Part shown: positions 1 to 6,120 of the stretch, in pieces | Numbering within the stretch: the first letter of the stretch is position 1 | Layout: the number at the start of each line of letters is the position of its first letter | Assembly (NCBI GenBank): GCA_023438885.1 | Contig: JAEXPS010000049.1 | Location: forward strand, 1 to 8,182 | Direction of reading: 5' to 3' | From: Actinomycetes bacterium | Lineage (GTDB): Bacteria; Actinomycetota; Actinomycetes; Actinomycetales; Cellulomonadaceae | Length of the DNA stretch: 8,182 bases | Made by a program: the position numbers and the translations under genes | Notes under the pieces: generated by a model | What the model saw: the letters and a program-made list of their open reading frames with translations, nothing else | The model's database searches: none | Told to the model about the DNA's origin: nothing

Positions 1-23
1 TGGCCGGCGCCGAGCGCCGGCCA
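1..23. repeat. Perfect inverted repeat (hairpin) ahead of or inside the 5' end of recX
   Basis: The arms TGGCCGGCGC (1-10) and GCGCCGGCCA (14-23) are perfect reverse complements around the 3-base loop CGA. In RNA this would be a very stable hairpin. No T-run follows it, so it is not a classical intrinsic terminator. If recX starts at the GTG at 53, the hairpin lies in the recA-recX gap, where E. coli is known to have a terminator that limits recX read-through. The recX frame is open through it, however, so it could also be coding. recA itself is not in the window; its presence upstream is inferred from usual gene order. Confidence 0.6.
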
Positions 24-52
24 CCGAGCCACCCCAGGTCGGCGCTGCGGCT

Positions 53-589
53 GTGGACGCGGAGCCCGATCCCGAGTCCGTGGCACGGGCGATCGTGCTG
101 CGCATGCTCACCGGTGCCGCGCGCAGCAGGGCCCAGCTGGCGGAGGCGCTCGCCCGCAAGGACGTGCCCGACGAGGTCGCCACCCGTGTGCTCGACCGGT
201 TCACCGAAGTGGGCCTCGTCGACGACGCGCAGTACGCGCGGATGTTCGTCGCCCACCGCCACGCCGAGCGGGGACTTGCCCGACGGGCCCTGGCCGTCGA
301 GCTGCGGCGCCGGGGCATCGCCGATCAGGTCGCGGCCGAGGCGCTGGCCGAGGTGGACGACGACGACGAGGTGGCGGCGGCCCGGCGACTTGTCCAGAGC
401 AAGCTGGCCGCCACCCGCGGCCTCGACCCCCAGGCGCGGTTGCGCCGCACGCTCGCCGCGCTGGGCCGTCGCGGCTACGCGCCGGGGCTCGTCACGCGGC
501 TGGTCCGGGAGGCCCTGGCGCAGGAGGCGGCCGGTCCGGGCGAAGACGGCGAAGCGGGCGCCGCGCTCTGGGACATGGACGAGGACTGA
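53..589 (+). CDS. recX: Regulatory protein RecX (start uncertain, may extend left of the window)
   Basis: RecX binds RecA filaments and modulates recombinase activity in the cytoplasm. The 178 residues show the family's tandem three-helix repeats. The first is around residues 10-50 (ARAIVLRMLT, then a right-handed helix pattern). The second starts with the diagnostic FTEVGLVDDAQYARMFVAHR (50-69), followed by GLARRALAVELRRRGI (74-89). The third is at about 125-160 (RLRRTLAALGRRGY). An acidic VDDDDE stretch (101-106) links repeats two and three. The GTG at 53 has no good Shine-Dalgarno sequence, and the frame stays open back to position 2 with no other start codon, so the true start may lie upstream of the window. 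Actinobacterial RecX proteins often carry extra N-terminal residues. Identity is secure; the start is not. The 80-bp gap to rny would allow co-transcription. Confidence 0.92.
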   Translation: MDAEPDPESVARAIVLRMLTGAARSRAQLAEALARKDVPDEVATRVLDRFTEVGLVDDAQYARMFVAHRHAERGLARRALAVELRRRGIADQVAAEALAEVDDDDEVAAARRLVQSKLAATRGLDPQARLRRTLAALGRRGYAPGLVTRLVREALAQEAAGPGEDGEAGAALWDMDED

Positions 590-634
590 GCCCGGTACGG
601 CACCGTCATTCGCTGTGGGCGCGTCCTCCTGCGT

Positions 635-640
635 CACAAT
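635..640 (+). promoter_or_regulatory. Possible -10 box for rny
   Basis: CACAAT matches four of six bases of TATAAT and would place a transcription start near 647, leaving a leader of about 23 bases that contains the strong rny ribosome site. No convincing -35 hexamer is visible at 16-18 bases upstream. A weak 5-bp inverted repeat (641-645 with 654-658) sits just downstream. This is a guess from position and composition only. Confidence 0.2.
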
Positions 641-658
641 GAGCCCACGAGCAGGCTC

Positions 659-666
659 GAGGAGGT
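659..666 (+). promoter_or_regulatory. Strong ribosome binding site of rny
   Basis: GAGGAGGT contains the full GGAGG core, which ends four bases before the ATG at 670. It is the clearest ribosome site on the plus strand of this window. It fixes the rny start at 670, just before the membrane-anchor segment expected at the N-terminus of RNase Y. Confidence 0.85.
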
Positions 667-669
667 GCC

Positions 670-2172
670 ATGGGCGACTGGACCCCGGCAGTGACGGTCG
701 TCGGGCTGCTCGCCGCCTGCCTCGTCGCCCTGCTGCTCGTGCTCCTGGCACGCCGCGAGGCAGAGGCCGTGCGGCACCGGGCCGCCGAGGACGTCGAGTC
801 GATCAGGGACGAGGCCCGCAACCGGCTGGCCGATGCGTTGCGGCGTGAGGAGCGGGTGGTCCAGCGAGAGCAGGCCCTCGCGCAGGACCGCGGTGAGGTC
901 GAAGCGCTGGAGCGGCGCACCCGCGAGCGCGCCGCCGACCTGGTGACCGCCGAACGCGAGGCAGCCCGCACGCTGGCCAACGCAGAGCGCCATGCGACCG
1001 AGCGGCTGGCCGAGGCGGAGGCGAAGGCGCGCGCCGAGCTCGAGGCCGCGAGCGGGCTGTCCGCCGACGAGGCCAGAGCGCTGCTCGTCGAACGCCTGAC
1101 CGAGCAAGCACAGCGCGACGCGGCCGCCGCGGTGCGCCGGGTCGAGGCGCAGGCGCGCCGCACCGCCGACGCGAAGGCACGGCGCATCGTCAGCACGGCC
1201 GTCCAGCGGCTGGCGGTGCCGACGAGCACGCAGGCCGCGATCAGCGTGGTGCCACTGCCCTCGGAGGAGCTGAAGGGCCGGATCATCGGCAAGGAGGGGC
1301 GCAACATCCGCCACTTCGAGTCGCTGACCGGGGTGAACGTCCTGGTGGACGAGACGCCCGATGCCGTGGTGCTCTCGTGCTTCGACGCCGAGCGGCGCGA
1401 GGTGGCGCAGGTGGCGCTCGAGGCCCTGATGGCGGACGGCCGGATCCAGCCCCAGCGCATCGAGGCGGCGTACGCCGAGGCACTGGCGACGGCGGACGAG
1501 CGCACCGAGCAGGCCGGCGGCGACGCCGCGGAGCGTGCCGGGGTCGCCGGGCTGCACCCCGATCTCGTCCGCACGCTCGGCCGGCTGCGGCTGCGGACCT
1601 CCTACGGCCAGAACGTGCTTGAGCACAGCGTCGAGGCGGCTCTCGTCGCGGGTGCGATCGCCGCGGAGATCGGCGCGGACGTCGACGTGGCGGCACGCGG
1701 CGCGCTGCTCCACGACATCGGCAAGGCACTGACGGCCCAGCAGCAGGGGACGCACGCGCTCCTCGGCGGCGATCTGGCCCGCCGCTGCGGGGAGTCCGAC
1801 GCCGTGGTCAACGCCATCGCCGCGCACCACGACGAGGTGCCGATGGAGACCGTCGAGGCGGTCCTCGTGCAGGCGGCGGATGCCGTGTCGGCCGCTCGGG
1901 CCGGGGCACGCAGGGAGGAGCTGGACCAGTACGTCGAGCGGATGGACCGGTTGGAGTCTCTGGTCGCGGAGCACCCCGGGGTGCGGCGCGCCCTGGCGAT
2001 GTCCGCCGGCCACGAGGTCCGCGTGGTCGTCGAGCCGTCCGAGGTCGCGGACGACGCGCTGCCCGGCCTGGCGGCGGCGATCGCGCGCCACATCGAGCAG
2101 AACCTGACCTACCCCGGAGAGATCAAGGTCACCGTGGTGCGCGAGCTGCGCGCCAGCGCGACCGCCGGCTGA
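670..2172 (+). CDS. rny: Ribonuclease Y, membrane-anchored endoribonuclease
   Basis: RNase Y starts mRNA decay by endonucleolytic cleavage at the inner face of the membrane. All family parts are present in 500 residues (usual about 520). There is one transmembrane helix (about 7-27), a long charged Arg/Glu/Ala coiled coil (about 30-185) ending in the family's SGL-A-DEAR segment, a KH domain (about 195-260) with loop GKEG at 207-210, and an HD domain (about 315-410). The likely metal ligands are kept: H319, H348-D349 (HDIGKA), H362, H386/H387 and D404. The C-terminal domain ends in the typical YPGEIKVTVVRE. One oddity is the segment right after HDIGKA, which usually reads like DHEVEGSH and here reads TAQQQGTH (355-362). 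The gene lies between recX and a DUF664 gene. Many well-studied actinobacteria rely on RNase E/G and RNase J instead, so the presence of rny carries taxonomic information. Confidence 0.95.
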   Translation: MGDWTPAVTVVGLLAACLVALLLVLLARREAEAVRHRAAEDVESIRDEARNRLADALRREERVVQREQALAQDRGEVEALERRTRERAADLVTAEREAARTLANAERHATERLAEAEAKARAELEAASGLSADEARALLVERLTEQAQRDAAAAVRRVEAQARRTADAKARRIVSTAVQRLAVPTSTQAAISVVPLPSEELKGRIIGKEGRNIRHFESLTGVNVLVDETPDAVVLSCFDAERREVAQVALEALMADGRIQPQRIEAAYAEALATADERTEQAGGDAAERAGVAGLHPDLVRTLGRLRLRTSYGQNVLEHSVEAALVAGAIAAEIGADVDVAARGALLHDIGKALTAQQQGTHALLGGDLARRCGESDAVVNAIAAHHDEVPMETVEAVLVQAADAVSAARAGARREELDQYVERMDRLESLVAEHPGVRRALAMSAGHEVRVVVEPSEVADDALPGLAAAIARHIEQNLTYPGEIKVTVVRELRASATAG

Positions 2173-2216
2173 CCTCGCGCCGGGCCGTCGCGTGACTGCT
2201 GAGCGACGATGGGCGC

Positions 2217-2771
2217 ATGAGCGAGCGACCGGTGCGATGGACCCAGGCCACCGTCTACCCCGACATGTGGGTCGACCCTGCCGACGACCCGCGCAACACC
2301 GACGGCGTCAGCCCCGACGGCGAGCTGGCCACGCTCGAGGGCTACCTGCGGGACTACCGCCTGACGCTCCTGATGAAGTGCGAGGGTCTGGATGCGGGCC
2401 AGCTCGCCAGGCGATCCGTGCCACCGTCGACGATGTCGCTCCTCGGCCTGCTCCGGCACATCGCGGAGGTGGAGCGTGACTGGCGGGGCTGGCTCGGCGA
2501 CCCCGAACCCAAGATCTACGGCCCCGGCGACGCCGACTTCGACGGGGCGAGCGACGAACGGGGGCTGGTCGACGAGGCCTACGCCGTGCTGGCGCGCGAG
2601 CAGGCGGCGACCGACGCGGCCCTCGCCGAGCATCCGGACCTCGGCGAGAGGGTCGGCAGCCGGGCGATCGCGATCCGCGATGTGATGGTGCACCGCATCG
2701 AGGAGTACGCCCGGCACTGCGGGCACGCCGACCTGCTGCGCGAGTGCATCGACGGCAGGGTCGGTCAGTAG
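2217..2771 (+). CDS. DinB-fold / DUF664 protein, possible mycothiol-dependent enzyme
   Basis: This 184-residue protein matches the DUF664 branch of the DinB/MDMPI four-helix-bundle superfamily. Visible hallmarks are the opening DPADDPRNTDG-SPDGE, then TLEGYLRDYR-TLLMKCEGL (39-58), the helix LLRHIAEVERDWRGW (78-92), and the C-terminal IEEYARHCGHADLLRE (161-176). The probable metal triad is H81, E163 and H167; the E-xxx-H spacing is the same as in the Zn site of mycothiol-dependent maleylpyruvate isomerase, and H170 follows. Mycothiol S-transfer or a related reaction is plausible by family, but the substrate is unknown. The start ATG at 2217 is the only reasonable one, since no in-frame start exists between it and the rny stop; its ribosome site is poor. 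The gene begins 44 bp after rny and overlaps the end of gluD by 7 bp, tail to tail. Confidence 0.85.
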   Translation: MSERPVRWTQATVYPDMWVDPADDPRNTDGVSPDGELATLEGYLRDYRLTLLMKCEGLDAGQLARRSVPPSTMSLLGLLRHIAEVERDWRGWLGDPEPKIYGPGDADFDGASDERGLVDEAYAVLAREQAATDAALAEHPDLGERVGSRAIAIRDVMVHRIEEYARHCGHADLLRECIDGRVGQ

Positions 2772-3673
2772 CCCGCCCGGGCTGAGGCGTCCTTGCCGGC
2801 GCCCGGGTCGGCCACCGGCTGGGTGCCGGCCGGCAGCACAGGCGCGTCGGCGGGCGGAGCGCCGGTCCGCCGCCCGCGCCGCTGGAGGCGGACCGCCAGC
2901 CGGGACAGCGAGATGTTGACGACCAGGTACGTGCCGGCTCCGGCGACGAAGAGCGCGACGGCGTACTGGGTGCCGAAGTACTGCGTGTTGTTCTGGATCG
3001 CCTTGAGCAGCTCGGGATAGCCGACGATGAAGCCGAGCGACGAGTCCTTGAGCAGCACCACCAGCTGCGCGACGAGGCTCGGCGACATGTTGGCCAGCGC
3101 CTGCGGCAGAAGCACGATGCGCAGCGTCTGCGCGCGGGTGAGGCCGATCGCGTGGGCGGCCTCCTCCTGGCCGCGCGGGAGGGCCGCCAGCCCTGCCCGG
3201 ACGATCTCGGCGATGACGGCCATGTTGTAGACGACGAGCCCGAAGACGACGGACGCGAAGGCCGACCACCCGAAGCCGAGCAGCGCGAAGAACATGCCGA
3301 GCAGCACCGGCACGCCGCGGAACACCTCGATGACCACCACCGCCGGCCCGCGCAGCCACGCGAGCCGCGTGGTGCGCCACACGGCCAGACCGACCCCCAG
3401 GAGCAGGGCGAGGGGAGCGGCGACGGCTGCGGCACGCAGCGTCGCTCCGAGGCCGCGGATCAGCAGCGAGCTCCAGACCGCGCCGGCCGTCTGGTTCTTC
3501 GGAGGGTCGAAGAGCACGTCCCAACGGTTCACGTCGAAGACGCCGCGGCGGGCGGCGTACACCACCGCGGCGGCGACCAGCGCCAGCAGCACCACGGCGC
3601 CGATCGCCGAGCCGATCGCCTCCCGCCGCCGCGCGCGCGGGCCCGGAGCGTCGTACAGCACGGAGGCGCTCAT
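2765..3673 (-). CDS. gluD: Glutamate/polar amino acid ABC transporter permease GluD
   Basis: This is the second membrane subunit of the importer, in the HisM/GltK family. Of 302 residues, an N-terminal Arg-rich cytoplasmic segment (13-17) precedes a first helix (about 20-41). A periplasmic stretch (about 44-66) and the core permease helices follow. The ATPase-coupling EAA loop is intact at about 156-192 (EIVRAGLAALPRGQEEAAHAIG, ending LLPQA). The last 35 or so residues (from about 266) form a Pro/Ala/Gly-rich cytoplasmic tail after RLQRRGRR. The start overlaps the gluC stop as ATGA, indicating translational coupling; an AAGGTGG stretch (3684-3690) ten bases upstream may serve as the ribosome site. 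It is the last gene of the operon, and no terminator is visible before it runs into the convergent DUF664 gene. Specificity for glutamate is inferred from operon order. Confidence 0.92.
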   Translation of the reverse strand: MSASVLYDAPGPRARRREAIGSAIGAVVLLALVAAAVVYAARRGVFDVNRWDVLFDPPKNQTAGAVWSSLLIRGLGATLRAAAVAAPLALLLGVGLAVWRTTRLAWLRGPAVVVIEVFRGVPVLLGMFFALLGFGWSAFASVVFGLVVYNMAVIAEIVRAGLAALPRGQEEAAHAIGLTRAQTLRIVLLPQALANMSPSLVAQLVVLLKDSSLGFIVGYPELLKAIQNNTQYFGTQYAVALFVAGAGTYLVVNISLSRLAVRLQRRGRRTGAPPADAPVLPAGTQPVADPGAGKDASARAGY

Positions 3674-4320
3674 CGGGCGAACGCCACCTTCCGCTCGACC
3701 GCGCCCGCCAGGGTGCCGGCGGGGATGGTGAACACGAGGTAGAACAGCGCGACTCCGGCGAGGACGGCGATCGCGTCACCGGGGTTGTCCAGGGCGATGC
3801 GTCGCCCGGTGGCCATGAGCTCGACGACCCCGAACCCCGCGGCGACGGACGTGTTCTTCGACAGGGCGATGATCACGCTGATCAGCGGCGGGATCACCGA
3901 GCGGACCGCCTGGGGCAGGATCACGTGCGCCAACGACTGCCCGAAGGTCAGCCCGATCGCCCGCGCGGCCTCCGCCTGCCCGGTCCCCACCGAGTTGATC
4001 CCGGAGCGCACCGCCTCGCACACGAACGCCGACGTGTAGGCGGTCAGGCAGGTGATCGCCGCGCCCTGGAAGGACGTGATCACCGCCCCGAACTGAGGCG
4101 CCACCAGGATCGCGGCGAAGAACACCAGGGTCAGCGGGGTGTTGCGCAGCAGCTCGACCCAGACGGTGGCAAGGATGCGCAGCGGCCGCAGCGGCGAGAC
4201 GCGCAACGTGGCCAGGATCGTGCCGACGACGAGCGACGCCACCCCCGAGATGACGGTCAGGCGCGCCGTCATGAGGAACCCTGCCCAGTAGGCGGGCAGG
4301 TTCTCGGCGATGACGTCCAC
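3670..4320 (-). CDS. gluC: Glutamate/polar amino acid ABC transporter permease GluC
   Basis: This is a compact 216-residue HisM/GltJ-type permease and pairs with GluD to form the membrane channel. The N-terminus (AENLPAYWAGFLMTARLTVISG) is the typical periplasm-to-first-helix segment. Helices follow at about 15-38, 48-75, 83-103, 140-160 and 185-208. WVELLRNTPLTLVFF (54-68) is the family's conserved region, and the EAA loop for contact with GluA lies at about 102-138 (EAVRSGINSVGTGQAEAARAIG to ILPQA). The start is a GTG at 4320, 18 bp after the gluB stop. The next in-frame ATG (codon 17) falls inside the first helix and is not a credible start. The Shine-Dalgarno sequence is weak, so coupling to gluB translation is likely. 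Confidence 0.93.
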   Translation of the reverse strand: MDVIAENLPAYWAGFLMTARLTVISGVASLVVGTILATLRVSPLRPLRILATVWVELLRNTPLTLVFFAAILVAPQFGAVITSFQGAAITCLTAYTSAFVCEAVRSGINSVGTGQAEAARAIGLTFGQSLAHVILPQAVRSVIPPLISVIIALSKNTSVAAGFGVVELMATGRRIALDNPGDAIAVLAGVALFYLVFTIPAGTLAGAVERKVAFAR

Positions 4321-4338
4321 TCGTCGCCGGCCGTGCCG

Positions 4339-5232
4339 TCAGTACCGGTCGACCGTGGGCGGCTCGGGTGTCGGCAGCACCGTGCCGGCGGTGGCCTCCC
4401 ACGCCTCGACCCAGCGACCGTCCTCGAAGCTCTCCTCGAGCACGTCGTTGATCCACATCCGGAACTCCGTGTCGTCCTTCTTCAGGCCGATCCCGTACGG
4501 CTCGGTCGTGAACGGCTCGCCCCGCACCTCCAGGTCGTCGTTGGTCGCCGCGTACCCGGCGAGGATGACGTTGTCGGTGCTGAGCGCGTCCACCAGGCCG
4601 TTGCGGAGCGGTTCGATGCAGTCGGAGTAGGCGCCGAACGGCACCACCTCGGTGTCGGGGAAGTTCTCGAGGAGGTTCTTCTCCGGGGTGGAGCCGGACG
4701 CGGTGCACACCTTCTTGCCCGCGAGGTCGTCGGGCCCCTGGATGTCGGTGTTGGACTTCAGGGTGAGGATCGACTGCCCGGCCTCGTAGTAGGGCCCGGC
4801 GAACGAGACCTTCTCCTTGCGGGCGTCGTTGATGGTGTAGGTCGCGATGACGAGGTCGACCTGTCCGGTCTCGATGAACGTCTCGCGGTTGGCCGAGATC
4901 GTCTCGACCCACTCGATGTCGGTCGCGGGGTCGAGGCCCAGCTCCGTGGCGATGATCTTCCCGATCTCGACGTCGAAGCCCTCGGGCTCCCCGTCCGGGC
5001 CGACCAGGCCGAACAGCGGCTGGTCGAACTTGGTGCCGATCGTGATGGAGCCCGCGTCGTGCAGCTGGGCCATGGTGGAGCCGGCCGGGAAGGAGACCTC
5101 GGTCGGTTCGGCGTCGGCGCCGGTCTCGGGAGCCGTGGGCTCCTCGTCGTCTCCGGTGCCGGACGAGCACGCCGCCAGGACGAGCAGCGAGGCGGCGACC
5201 AGGGCGATCGGCCCTGTGTGTCGGGTGCGCAT
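4339..5232 (-). CDS. gluB: Glutamate/polar amino acid-binding lipoprotein GluB
   Basis: This is the extracytoplasmic receptor of the importer (297 residues, SBP_bac_3 family). The signal peptide has R2/R4, a hydrophobic core (9-19) and lipobox LAAC with the lipidated C22, followed by a flexible acidic linker (23-47). The folded domain starts near residue 60 (GSITIGTKFDQPLFGL). By analogy with GlnH, R138 in TYTINDARK should bind the ligand alpha-carboxylate and D220 in LSTDN the alpha-amino group. C176 and C205 are spaced as in many relatives and could form a disulfide. The gene lies second in the operon, 31 bp after gluA, and has its own strong ribosome site, consistent with the receptor being made in excess. 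The ligand could be glutamate, aspartate or glutamine; glutamate is favoured by gene order. Confidence 0.94.
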   Translation of the reverse strand: MRTRHTGPIALVAASLLVLAACSSGTGDDEEPTAPETGADAEPTEVSFPAGSTMAQLHDAGSITIGTKFDQPLFGLVGPDGEPEGFDVEIGKIIATELGLDPATDIEWVETISANRETFIETGQVDLVIATYTINDARKEKVSFAGPYYEAGQSILTLKSNTDIQGPDDLAGKKVCTASGSTPEKNLLENFPDTEVVPFGAYSDCIEPLRNGLVDALSTDNVILAGYAATNDDLEVRGEPFTTEPYGIGLKKDDTEFRMWINDVLEESFEDGRWVEAWEATAGTVLPTPEPPTVDRY

Positions 5233-5238
5233 GTCGTA

Positions 5239-5244
5239 CTCCTT
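5239..5244 (-). promoter_or_regulatory. Strong ribosome binding site of gluB
   Basis: Read on the minus strand, this is AAGGAG, ending six bases before the gluB ATG (5232). It is the best ribosome site in the glu operon; gluA and gluC have poor ones. That fits extra production of the binding protein relative to the ATPase and permeases. Confidence 0.75.
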
Positions 5245-5263
5245 CTCTCGGTGGGCGGGTGGA

Positions 5264-6010
5264 TCAGTGCGTGAGGATCTTCGAGAGGAAGTCCCGGGCG
5301 CGCTCGGAGCGCGGTGCGGTGAAGAAGGTTTCGGGGTCGGTCTCCTCGACGATCCGGCCGCCGTCCATGAAGACGACGCGGTCGCCCGCCCTGCGCGCGA
5401 AGCCCATCTCGTGGGTGACGACGATCATCGTCATCCCTTCGTGGGCGAGCCCGACCATCACGTCGAGCACCTCGTTGATCATCTCGGGGTCGAGGGCCGA
5501 GGTCGGCTCGTCGAACAGCATGAGCTTGGGCCGCATCGCCAGCGCGCGGGCGATCGCGACCCGCTGCTGCTGCCCGCCCGAGAGCTGGGCCGGCAGCTTG
5601 TCCACCTGGTCGGCGACTCCCACCCGCTCCAGCAGCTGCATCGCGGTCTGGCGGGCTGCGGCGGGCTTGATCCGCTTGACCTTGATCTGGCCGAGCGTGA
5701 CGTTCTCGAGCACCGTCTTGTGCGCGAAGAGGTTGAACTGCTGGAACACCATGCCGACGTCGGCCCGCAGGCGTGCCAGCGCCCGGCCCTCGGACGGCAA
5801 GGGCTGCCCGTCGAGGGTGATGGAGCCCGCATCGATCGGCTCGAGCCGGTTGATGGTGCGACACAGGGTGGACTTGCCGCTCCCGGAGGGCCCGACGACC
5901 ACGACGACCTCGCCGGGCCGCACCGCCAGGTCGACGTGCTGGAGCACGTGCAGAGGGCCGAAGTGCTTCTCGACGCCACGCATCTCGACGAGCGGTGAGG
6001 GGTCCGCCAT
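5264..6010 (-). CDS. gluA: Glutamate/polar amino acid ABC transporter ATPase GluA
   Basis: This is the ATP-hydrolysing subunit on the cytoplasmic face (248 residues, the GlnQ/HisP/GltL size class). Every nucleotide-binding motif is present: Walker A GPSGSGKS (40-47), Q-loop VFQQFNLFAHKT (88-99) of the polar amino acid class, signature LSGGQQQR (143-150), Walker B LMLFDE (163-168), D-loop SALD (171-174) and switch H200. It ends with the usual FLSKILTH. It is the first gene of gluABCD. The ATG at 6010 gives the family's normal N-terminus (LVEMRGVEKHFG). There is no clear Shine-Dalgarno sequence; instead a TAGGTT hexamer ends seven bases before the ATG, the geometry expected for a leaderless transcript. 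The fold is certain, the exact substrate less so. Confidence 0.95.
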   Translation of the reverse strand: MADPSPLVEMRGVEKHFGPLHVLQHVDLAVRPGEVVVVVGPSGSGKSTLCRTINRLEPIDAGSITLDGQPLPSEGRALARLRADVGMVFQQFNLFAHKTVLENVTLGQIKVKRIKPAAARQTAMQLLERVGVADQVDKLPAQLSGGQQQRVAIARALAMRPKLMLFDEPTSALDPEMINEVLDVMVGLAHEGMTMIVVTHEMGFARRAGDRVVFMDGGRIVEETDPETFFTAPRSERARDFLSKILTH

Positions 6011-6016
6011 TCGTCG

Positions 6017-6022
6017 AACCTA
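6017..6022 (-). promoter_or_regulatory. Putative -10 box of the gluABCD operon (leaderless start)
   Basis: On the minus strand this reads TAGGTT, which fits the actinobacterial -10 pattern TANNNT. It lies at -12 to -7 relative to the A of the gluA ATG, so transcription would begin at or next to the start codon. No convincing -35 hexamer is visible, which is common for such promoters. Absence of a Shine-Dalgarno sequence at gluA supports the idea, but there is no direct evidence. Confidence 0.4.
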
Positions 6023-6050
6023 GGGCGAACCGGACAAAGCCGCAGGCCGA

Positions 6051-6079
6051 GCAGCGTCACGGTTGCGCAACGGCGCTGC
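6051..6079. promoter_or_regulatory. Nested inverted repeats in the gluA/miaB divergent region, candidate operator
   Basis: A perfect 10-bp palindrome, GTTGCGCAAC (6062-6071), sits almost exactly midway between the gluA and miaB start codons. It is flanked by a second inverted pair, GCAGCG (6051-6056) and CGCTGC (6074-6079), whose spacing is off-centre by three bases. A regulator bound here would lie about 50 bases upstream of both genes. The palindrome does not resemble the AmtR box as I know it. In GC-rich DNA a palindrome this size in about 110 bp is only mildly unlikely by chance, roughly one in ten. Confidence 0.3.
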
Positions 6080-6080
6080 C

Positions 6081-6112
6081 GGGACAGGGCACCCGGCGGT
6101 GCCACGTACCCT
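6081..6112 (+). promoter_or_regulatory. Putative miaB promoter
   Basis: TACCCT (6107-6112) fits the TANNNT -10 pattern, and GGGACA (6081-6086) shares GACA with the -35 consensus, although the 20-base spacer is long. Transcription would start about two bases before the miaB ATG, giving an almost leaderless message. The only ribosome-site candidate is GGTGG (6113-6117), three bases before the ATG, which is poor. Confidence 0.35.
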
Positions 6113-6120
6113 GGTGGACG

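Noticed and set aside
593..605. A possible recX terminator (CGGT...ACCG)
   Set aside because: The stem is only 4 bp and no T-run follows.
641..658. A 5-bp inverted repeat (GAGCC...GGCTC) just before the rny ribosome site
   Set aside because: The stem is short and its loop is 8 bases; repeats of this size occur by chance very often in GC-rich DNA.
634..2091. A 485-codon minus-strand frame opposite rny
   Set aside because: It mirrors the codon pattern of rny, has no recognisable domain or ribosome site, and rny is unmistakable on the other strand.
2109..3779. A 556-codon minus-strand frame across gluD and the DUF664 gene
   Set aside because: Its translation is an Arg-rich shadow of gluD in another frame, joined to the antisense of the DUF664 gene.
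3776..5170. A 464-codon minus-strand frame overlapping gluB and gluC
   Set aside because: It is out of frame with two clearly conserved genes, and its composition is typical of a shifted reading of GC-rich coding DNA.
5995..6120. A 42-codon upstream extension of miaB from the GTG at 5995
   Set aside because: It would overlap the gluA start head to head and cover the promoter region, and the extra residues match nothing in the family; the ATG at 6121 gives the expected N-terminus.
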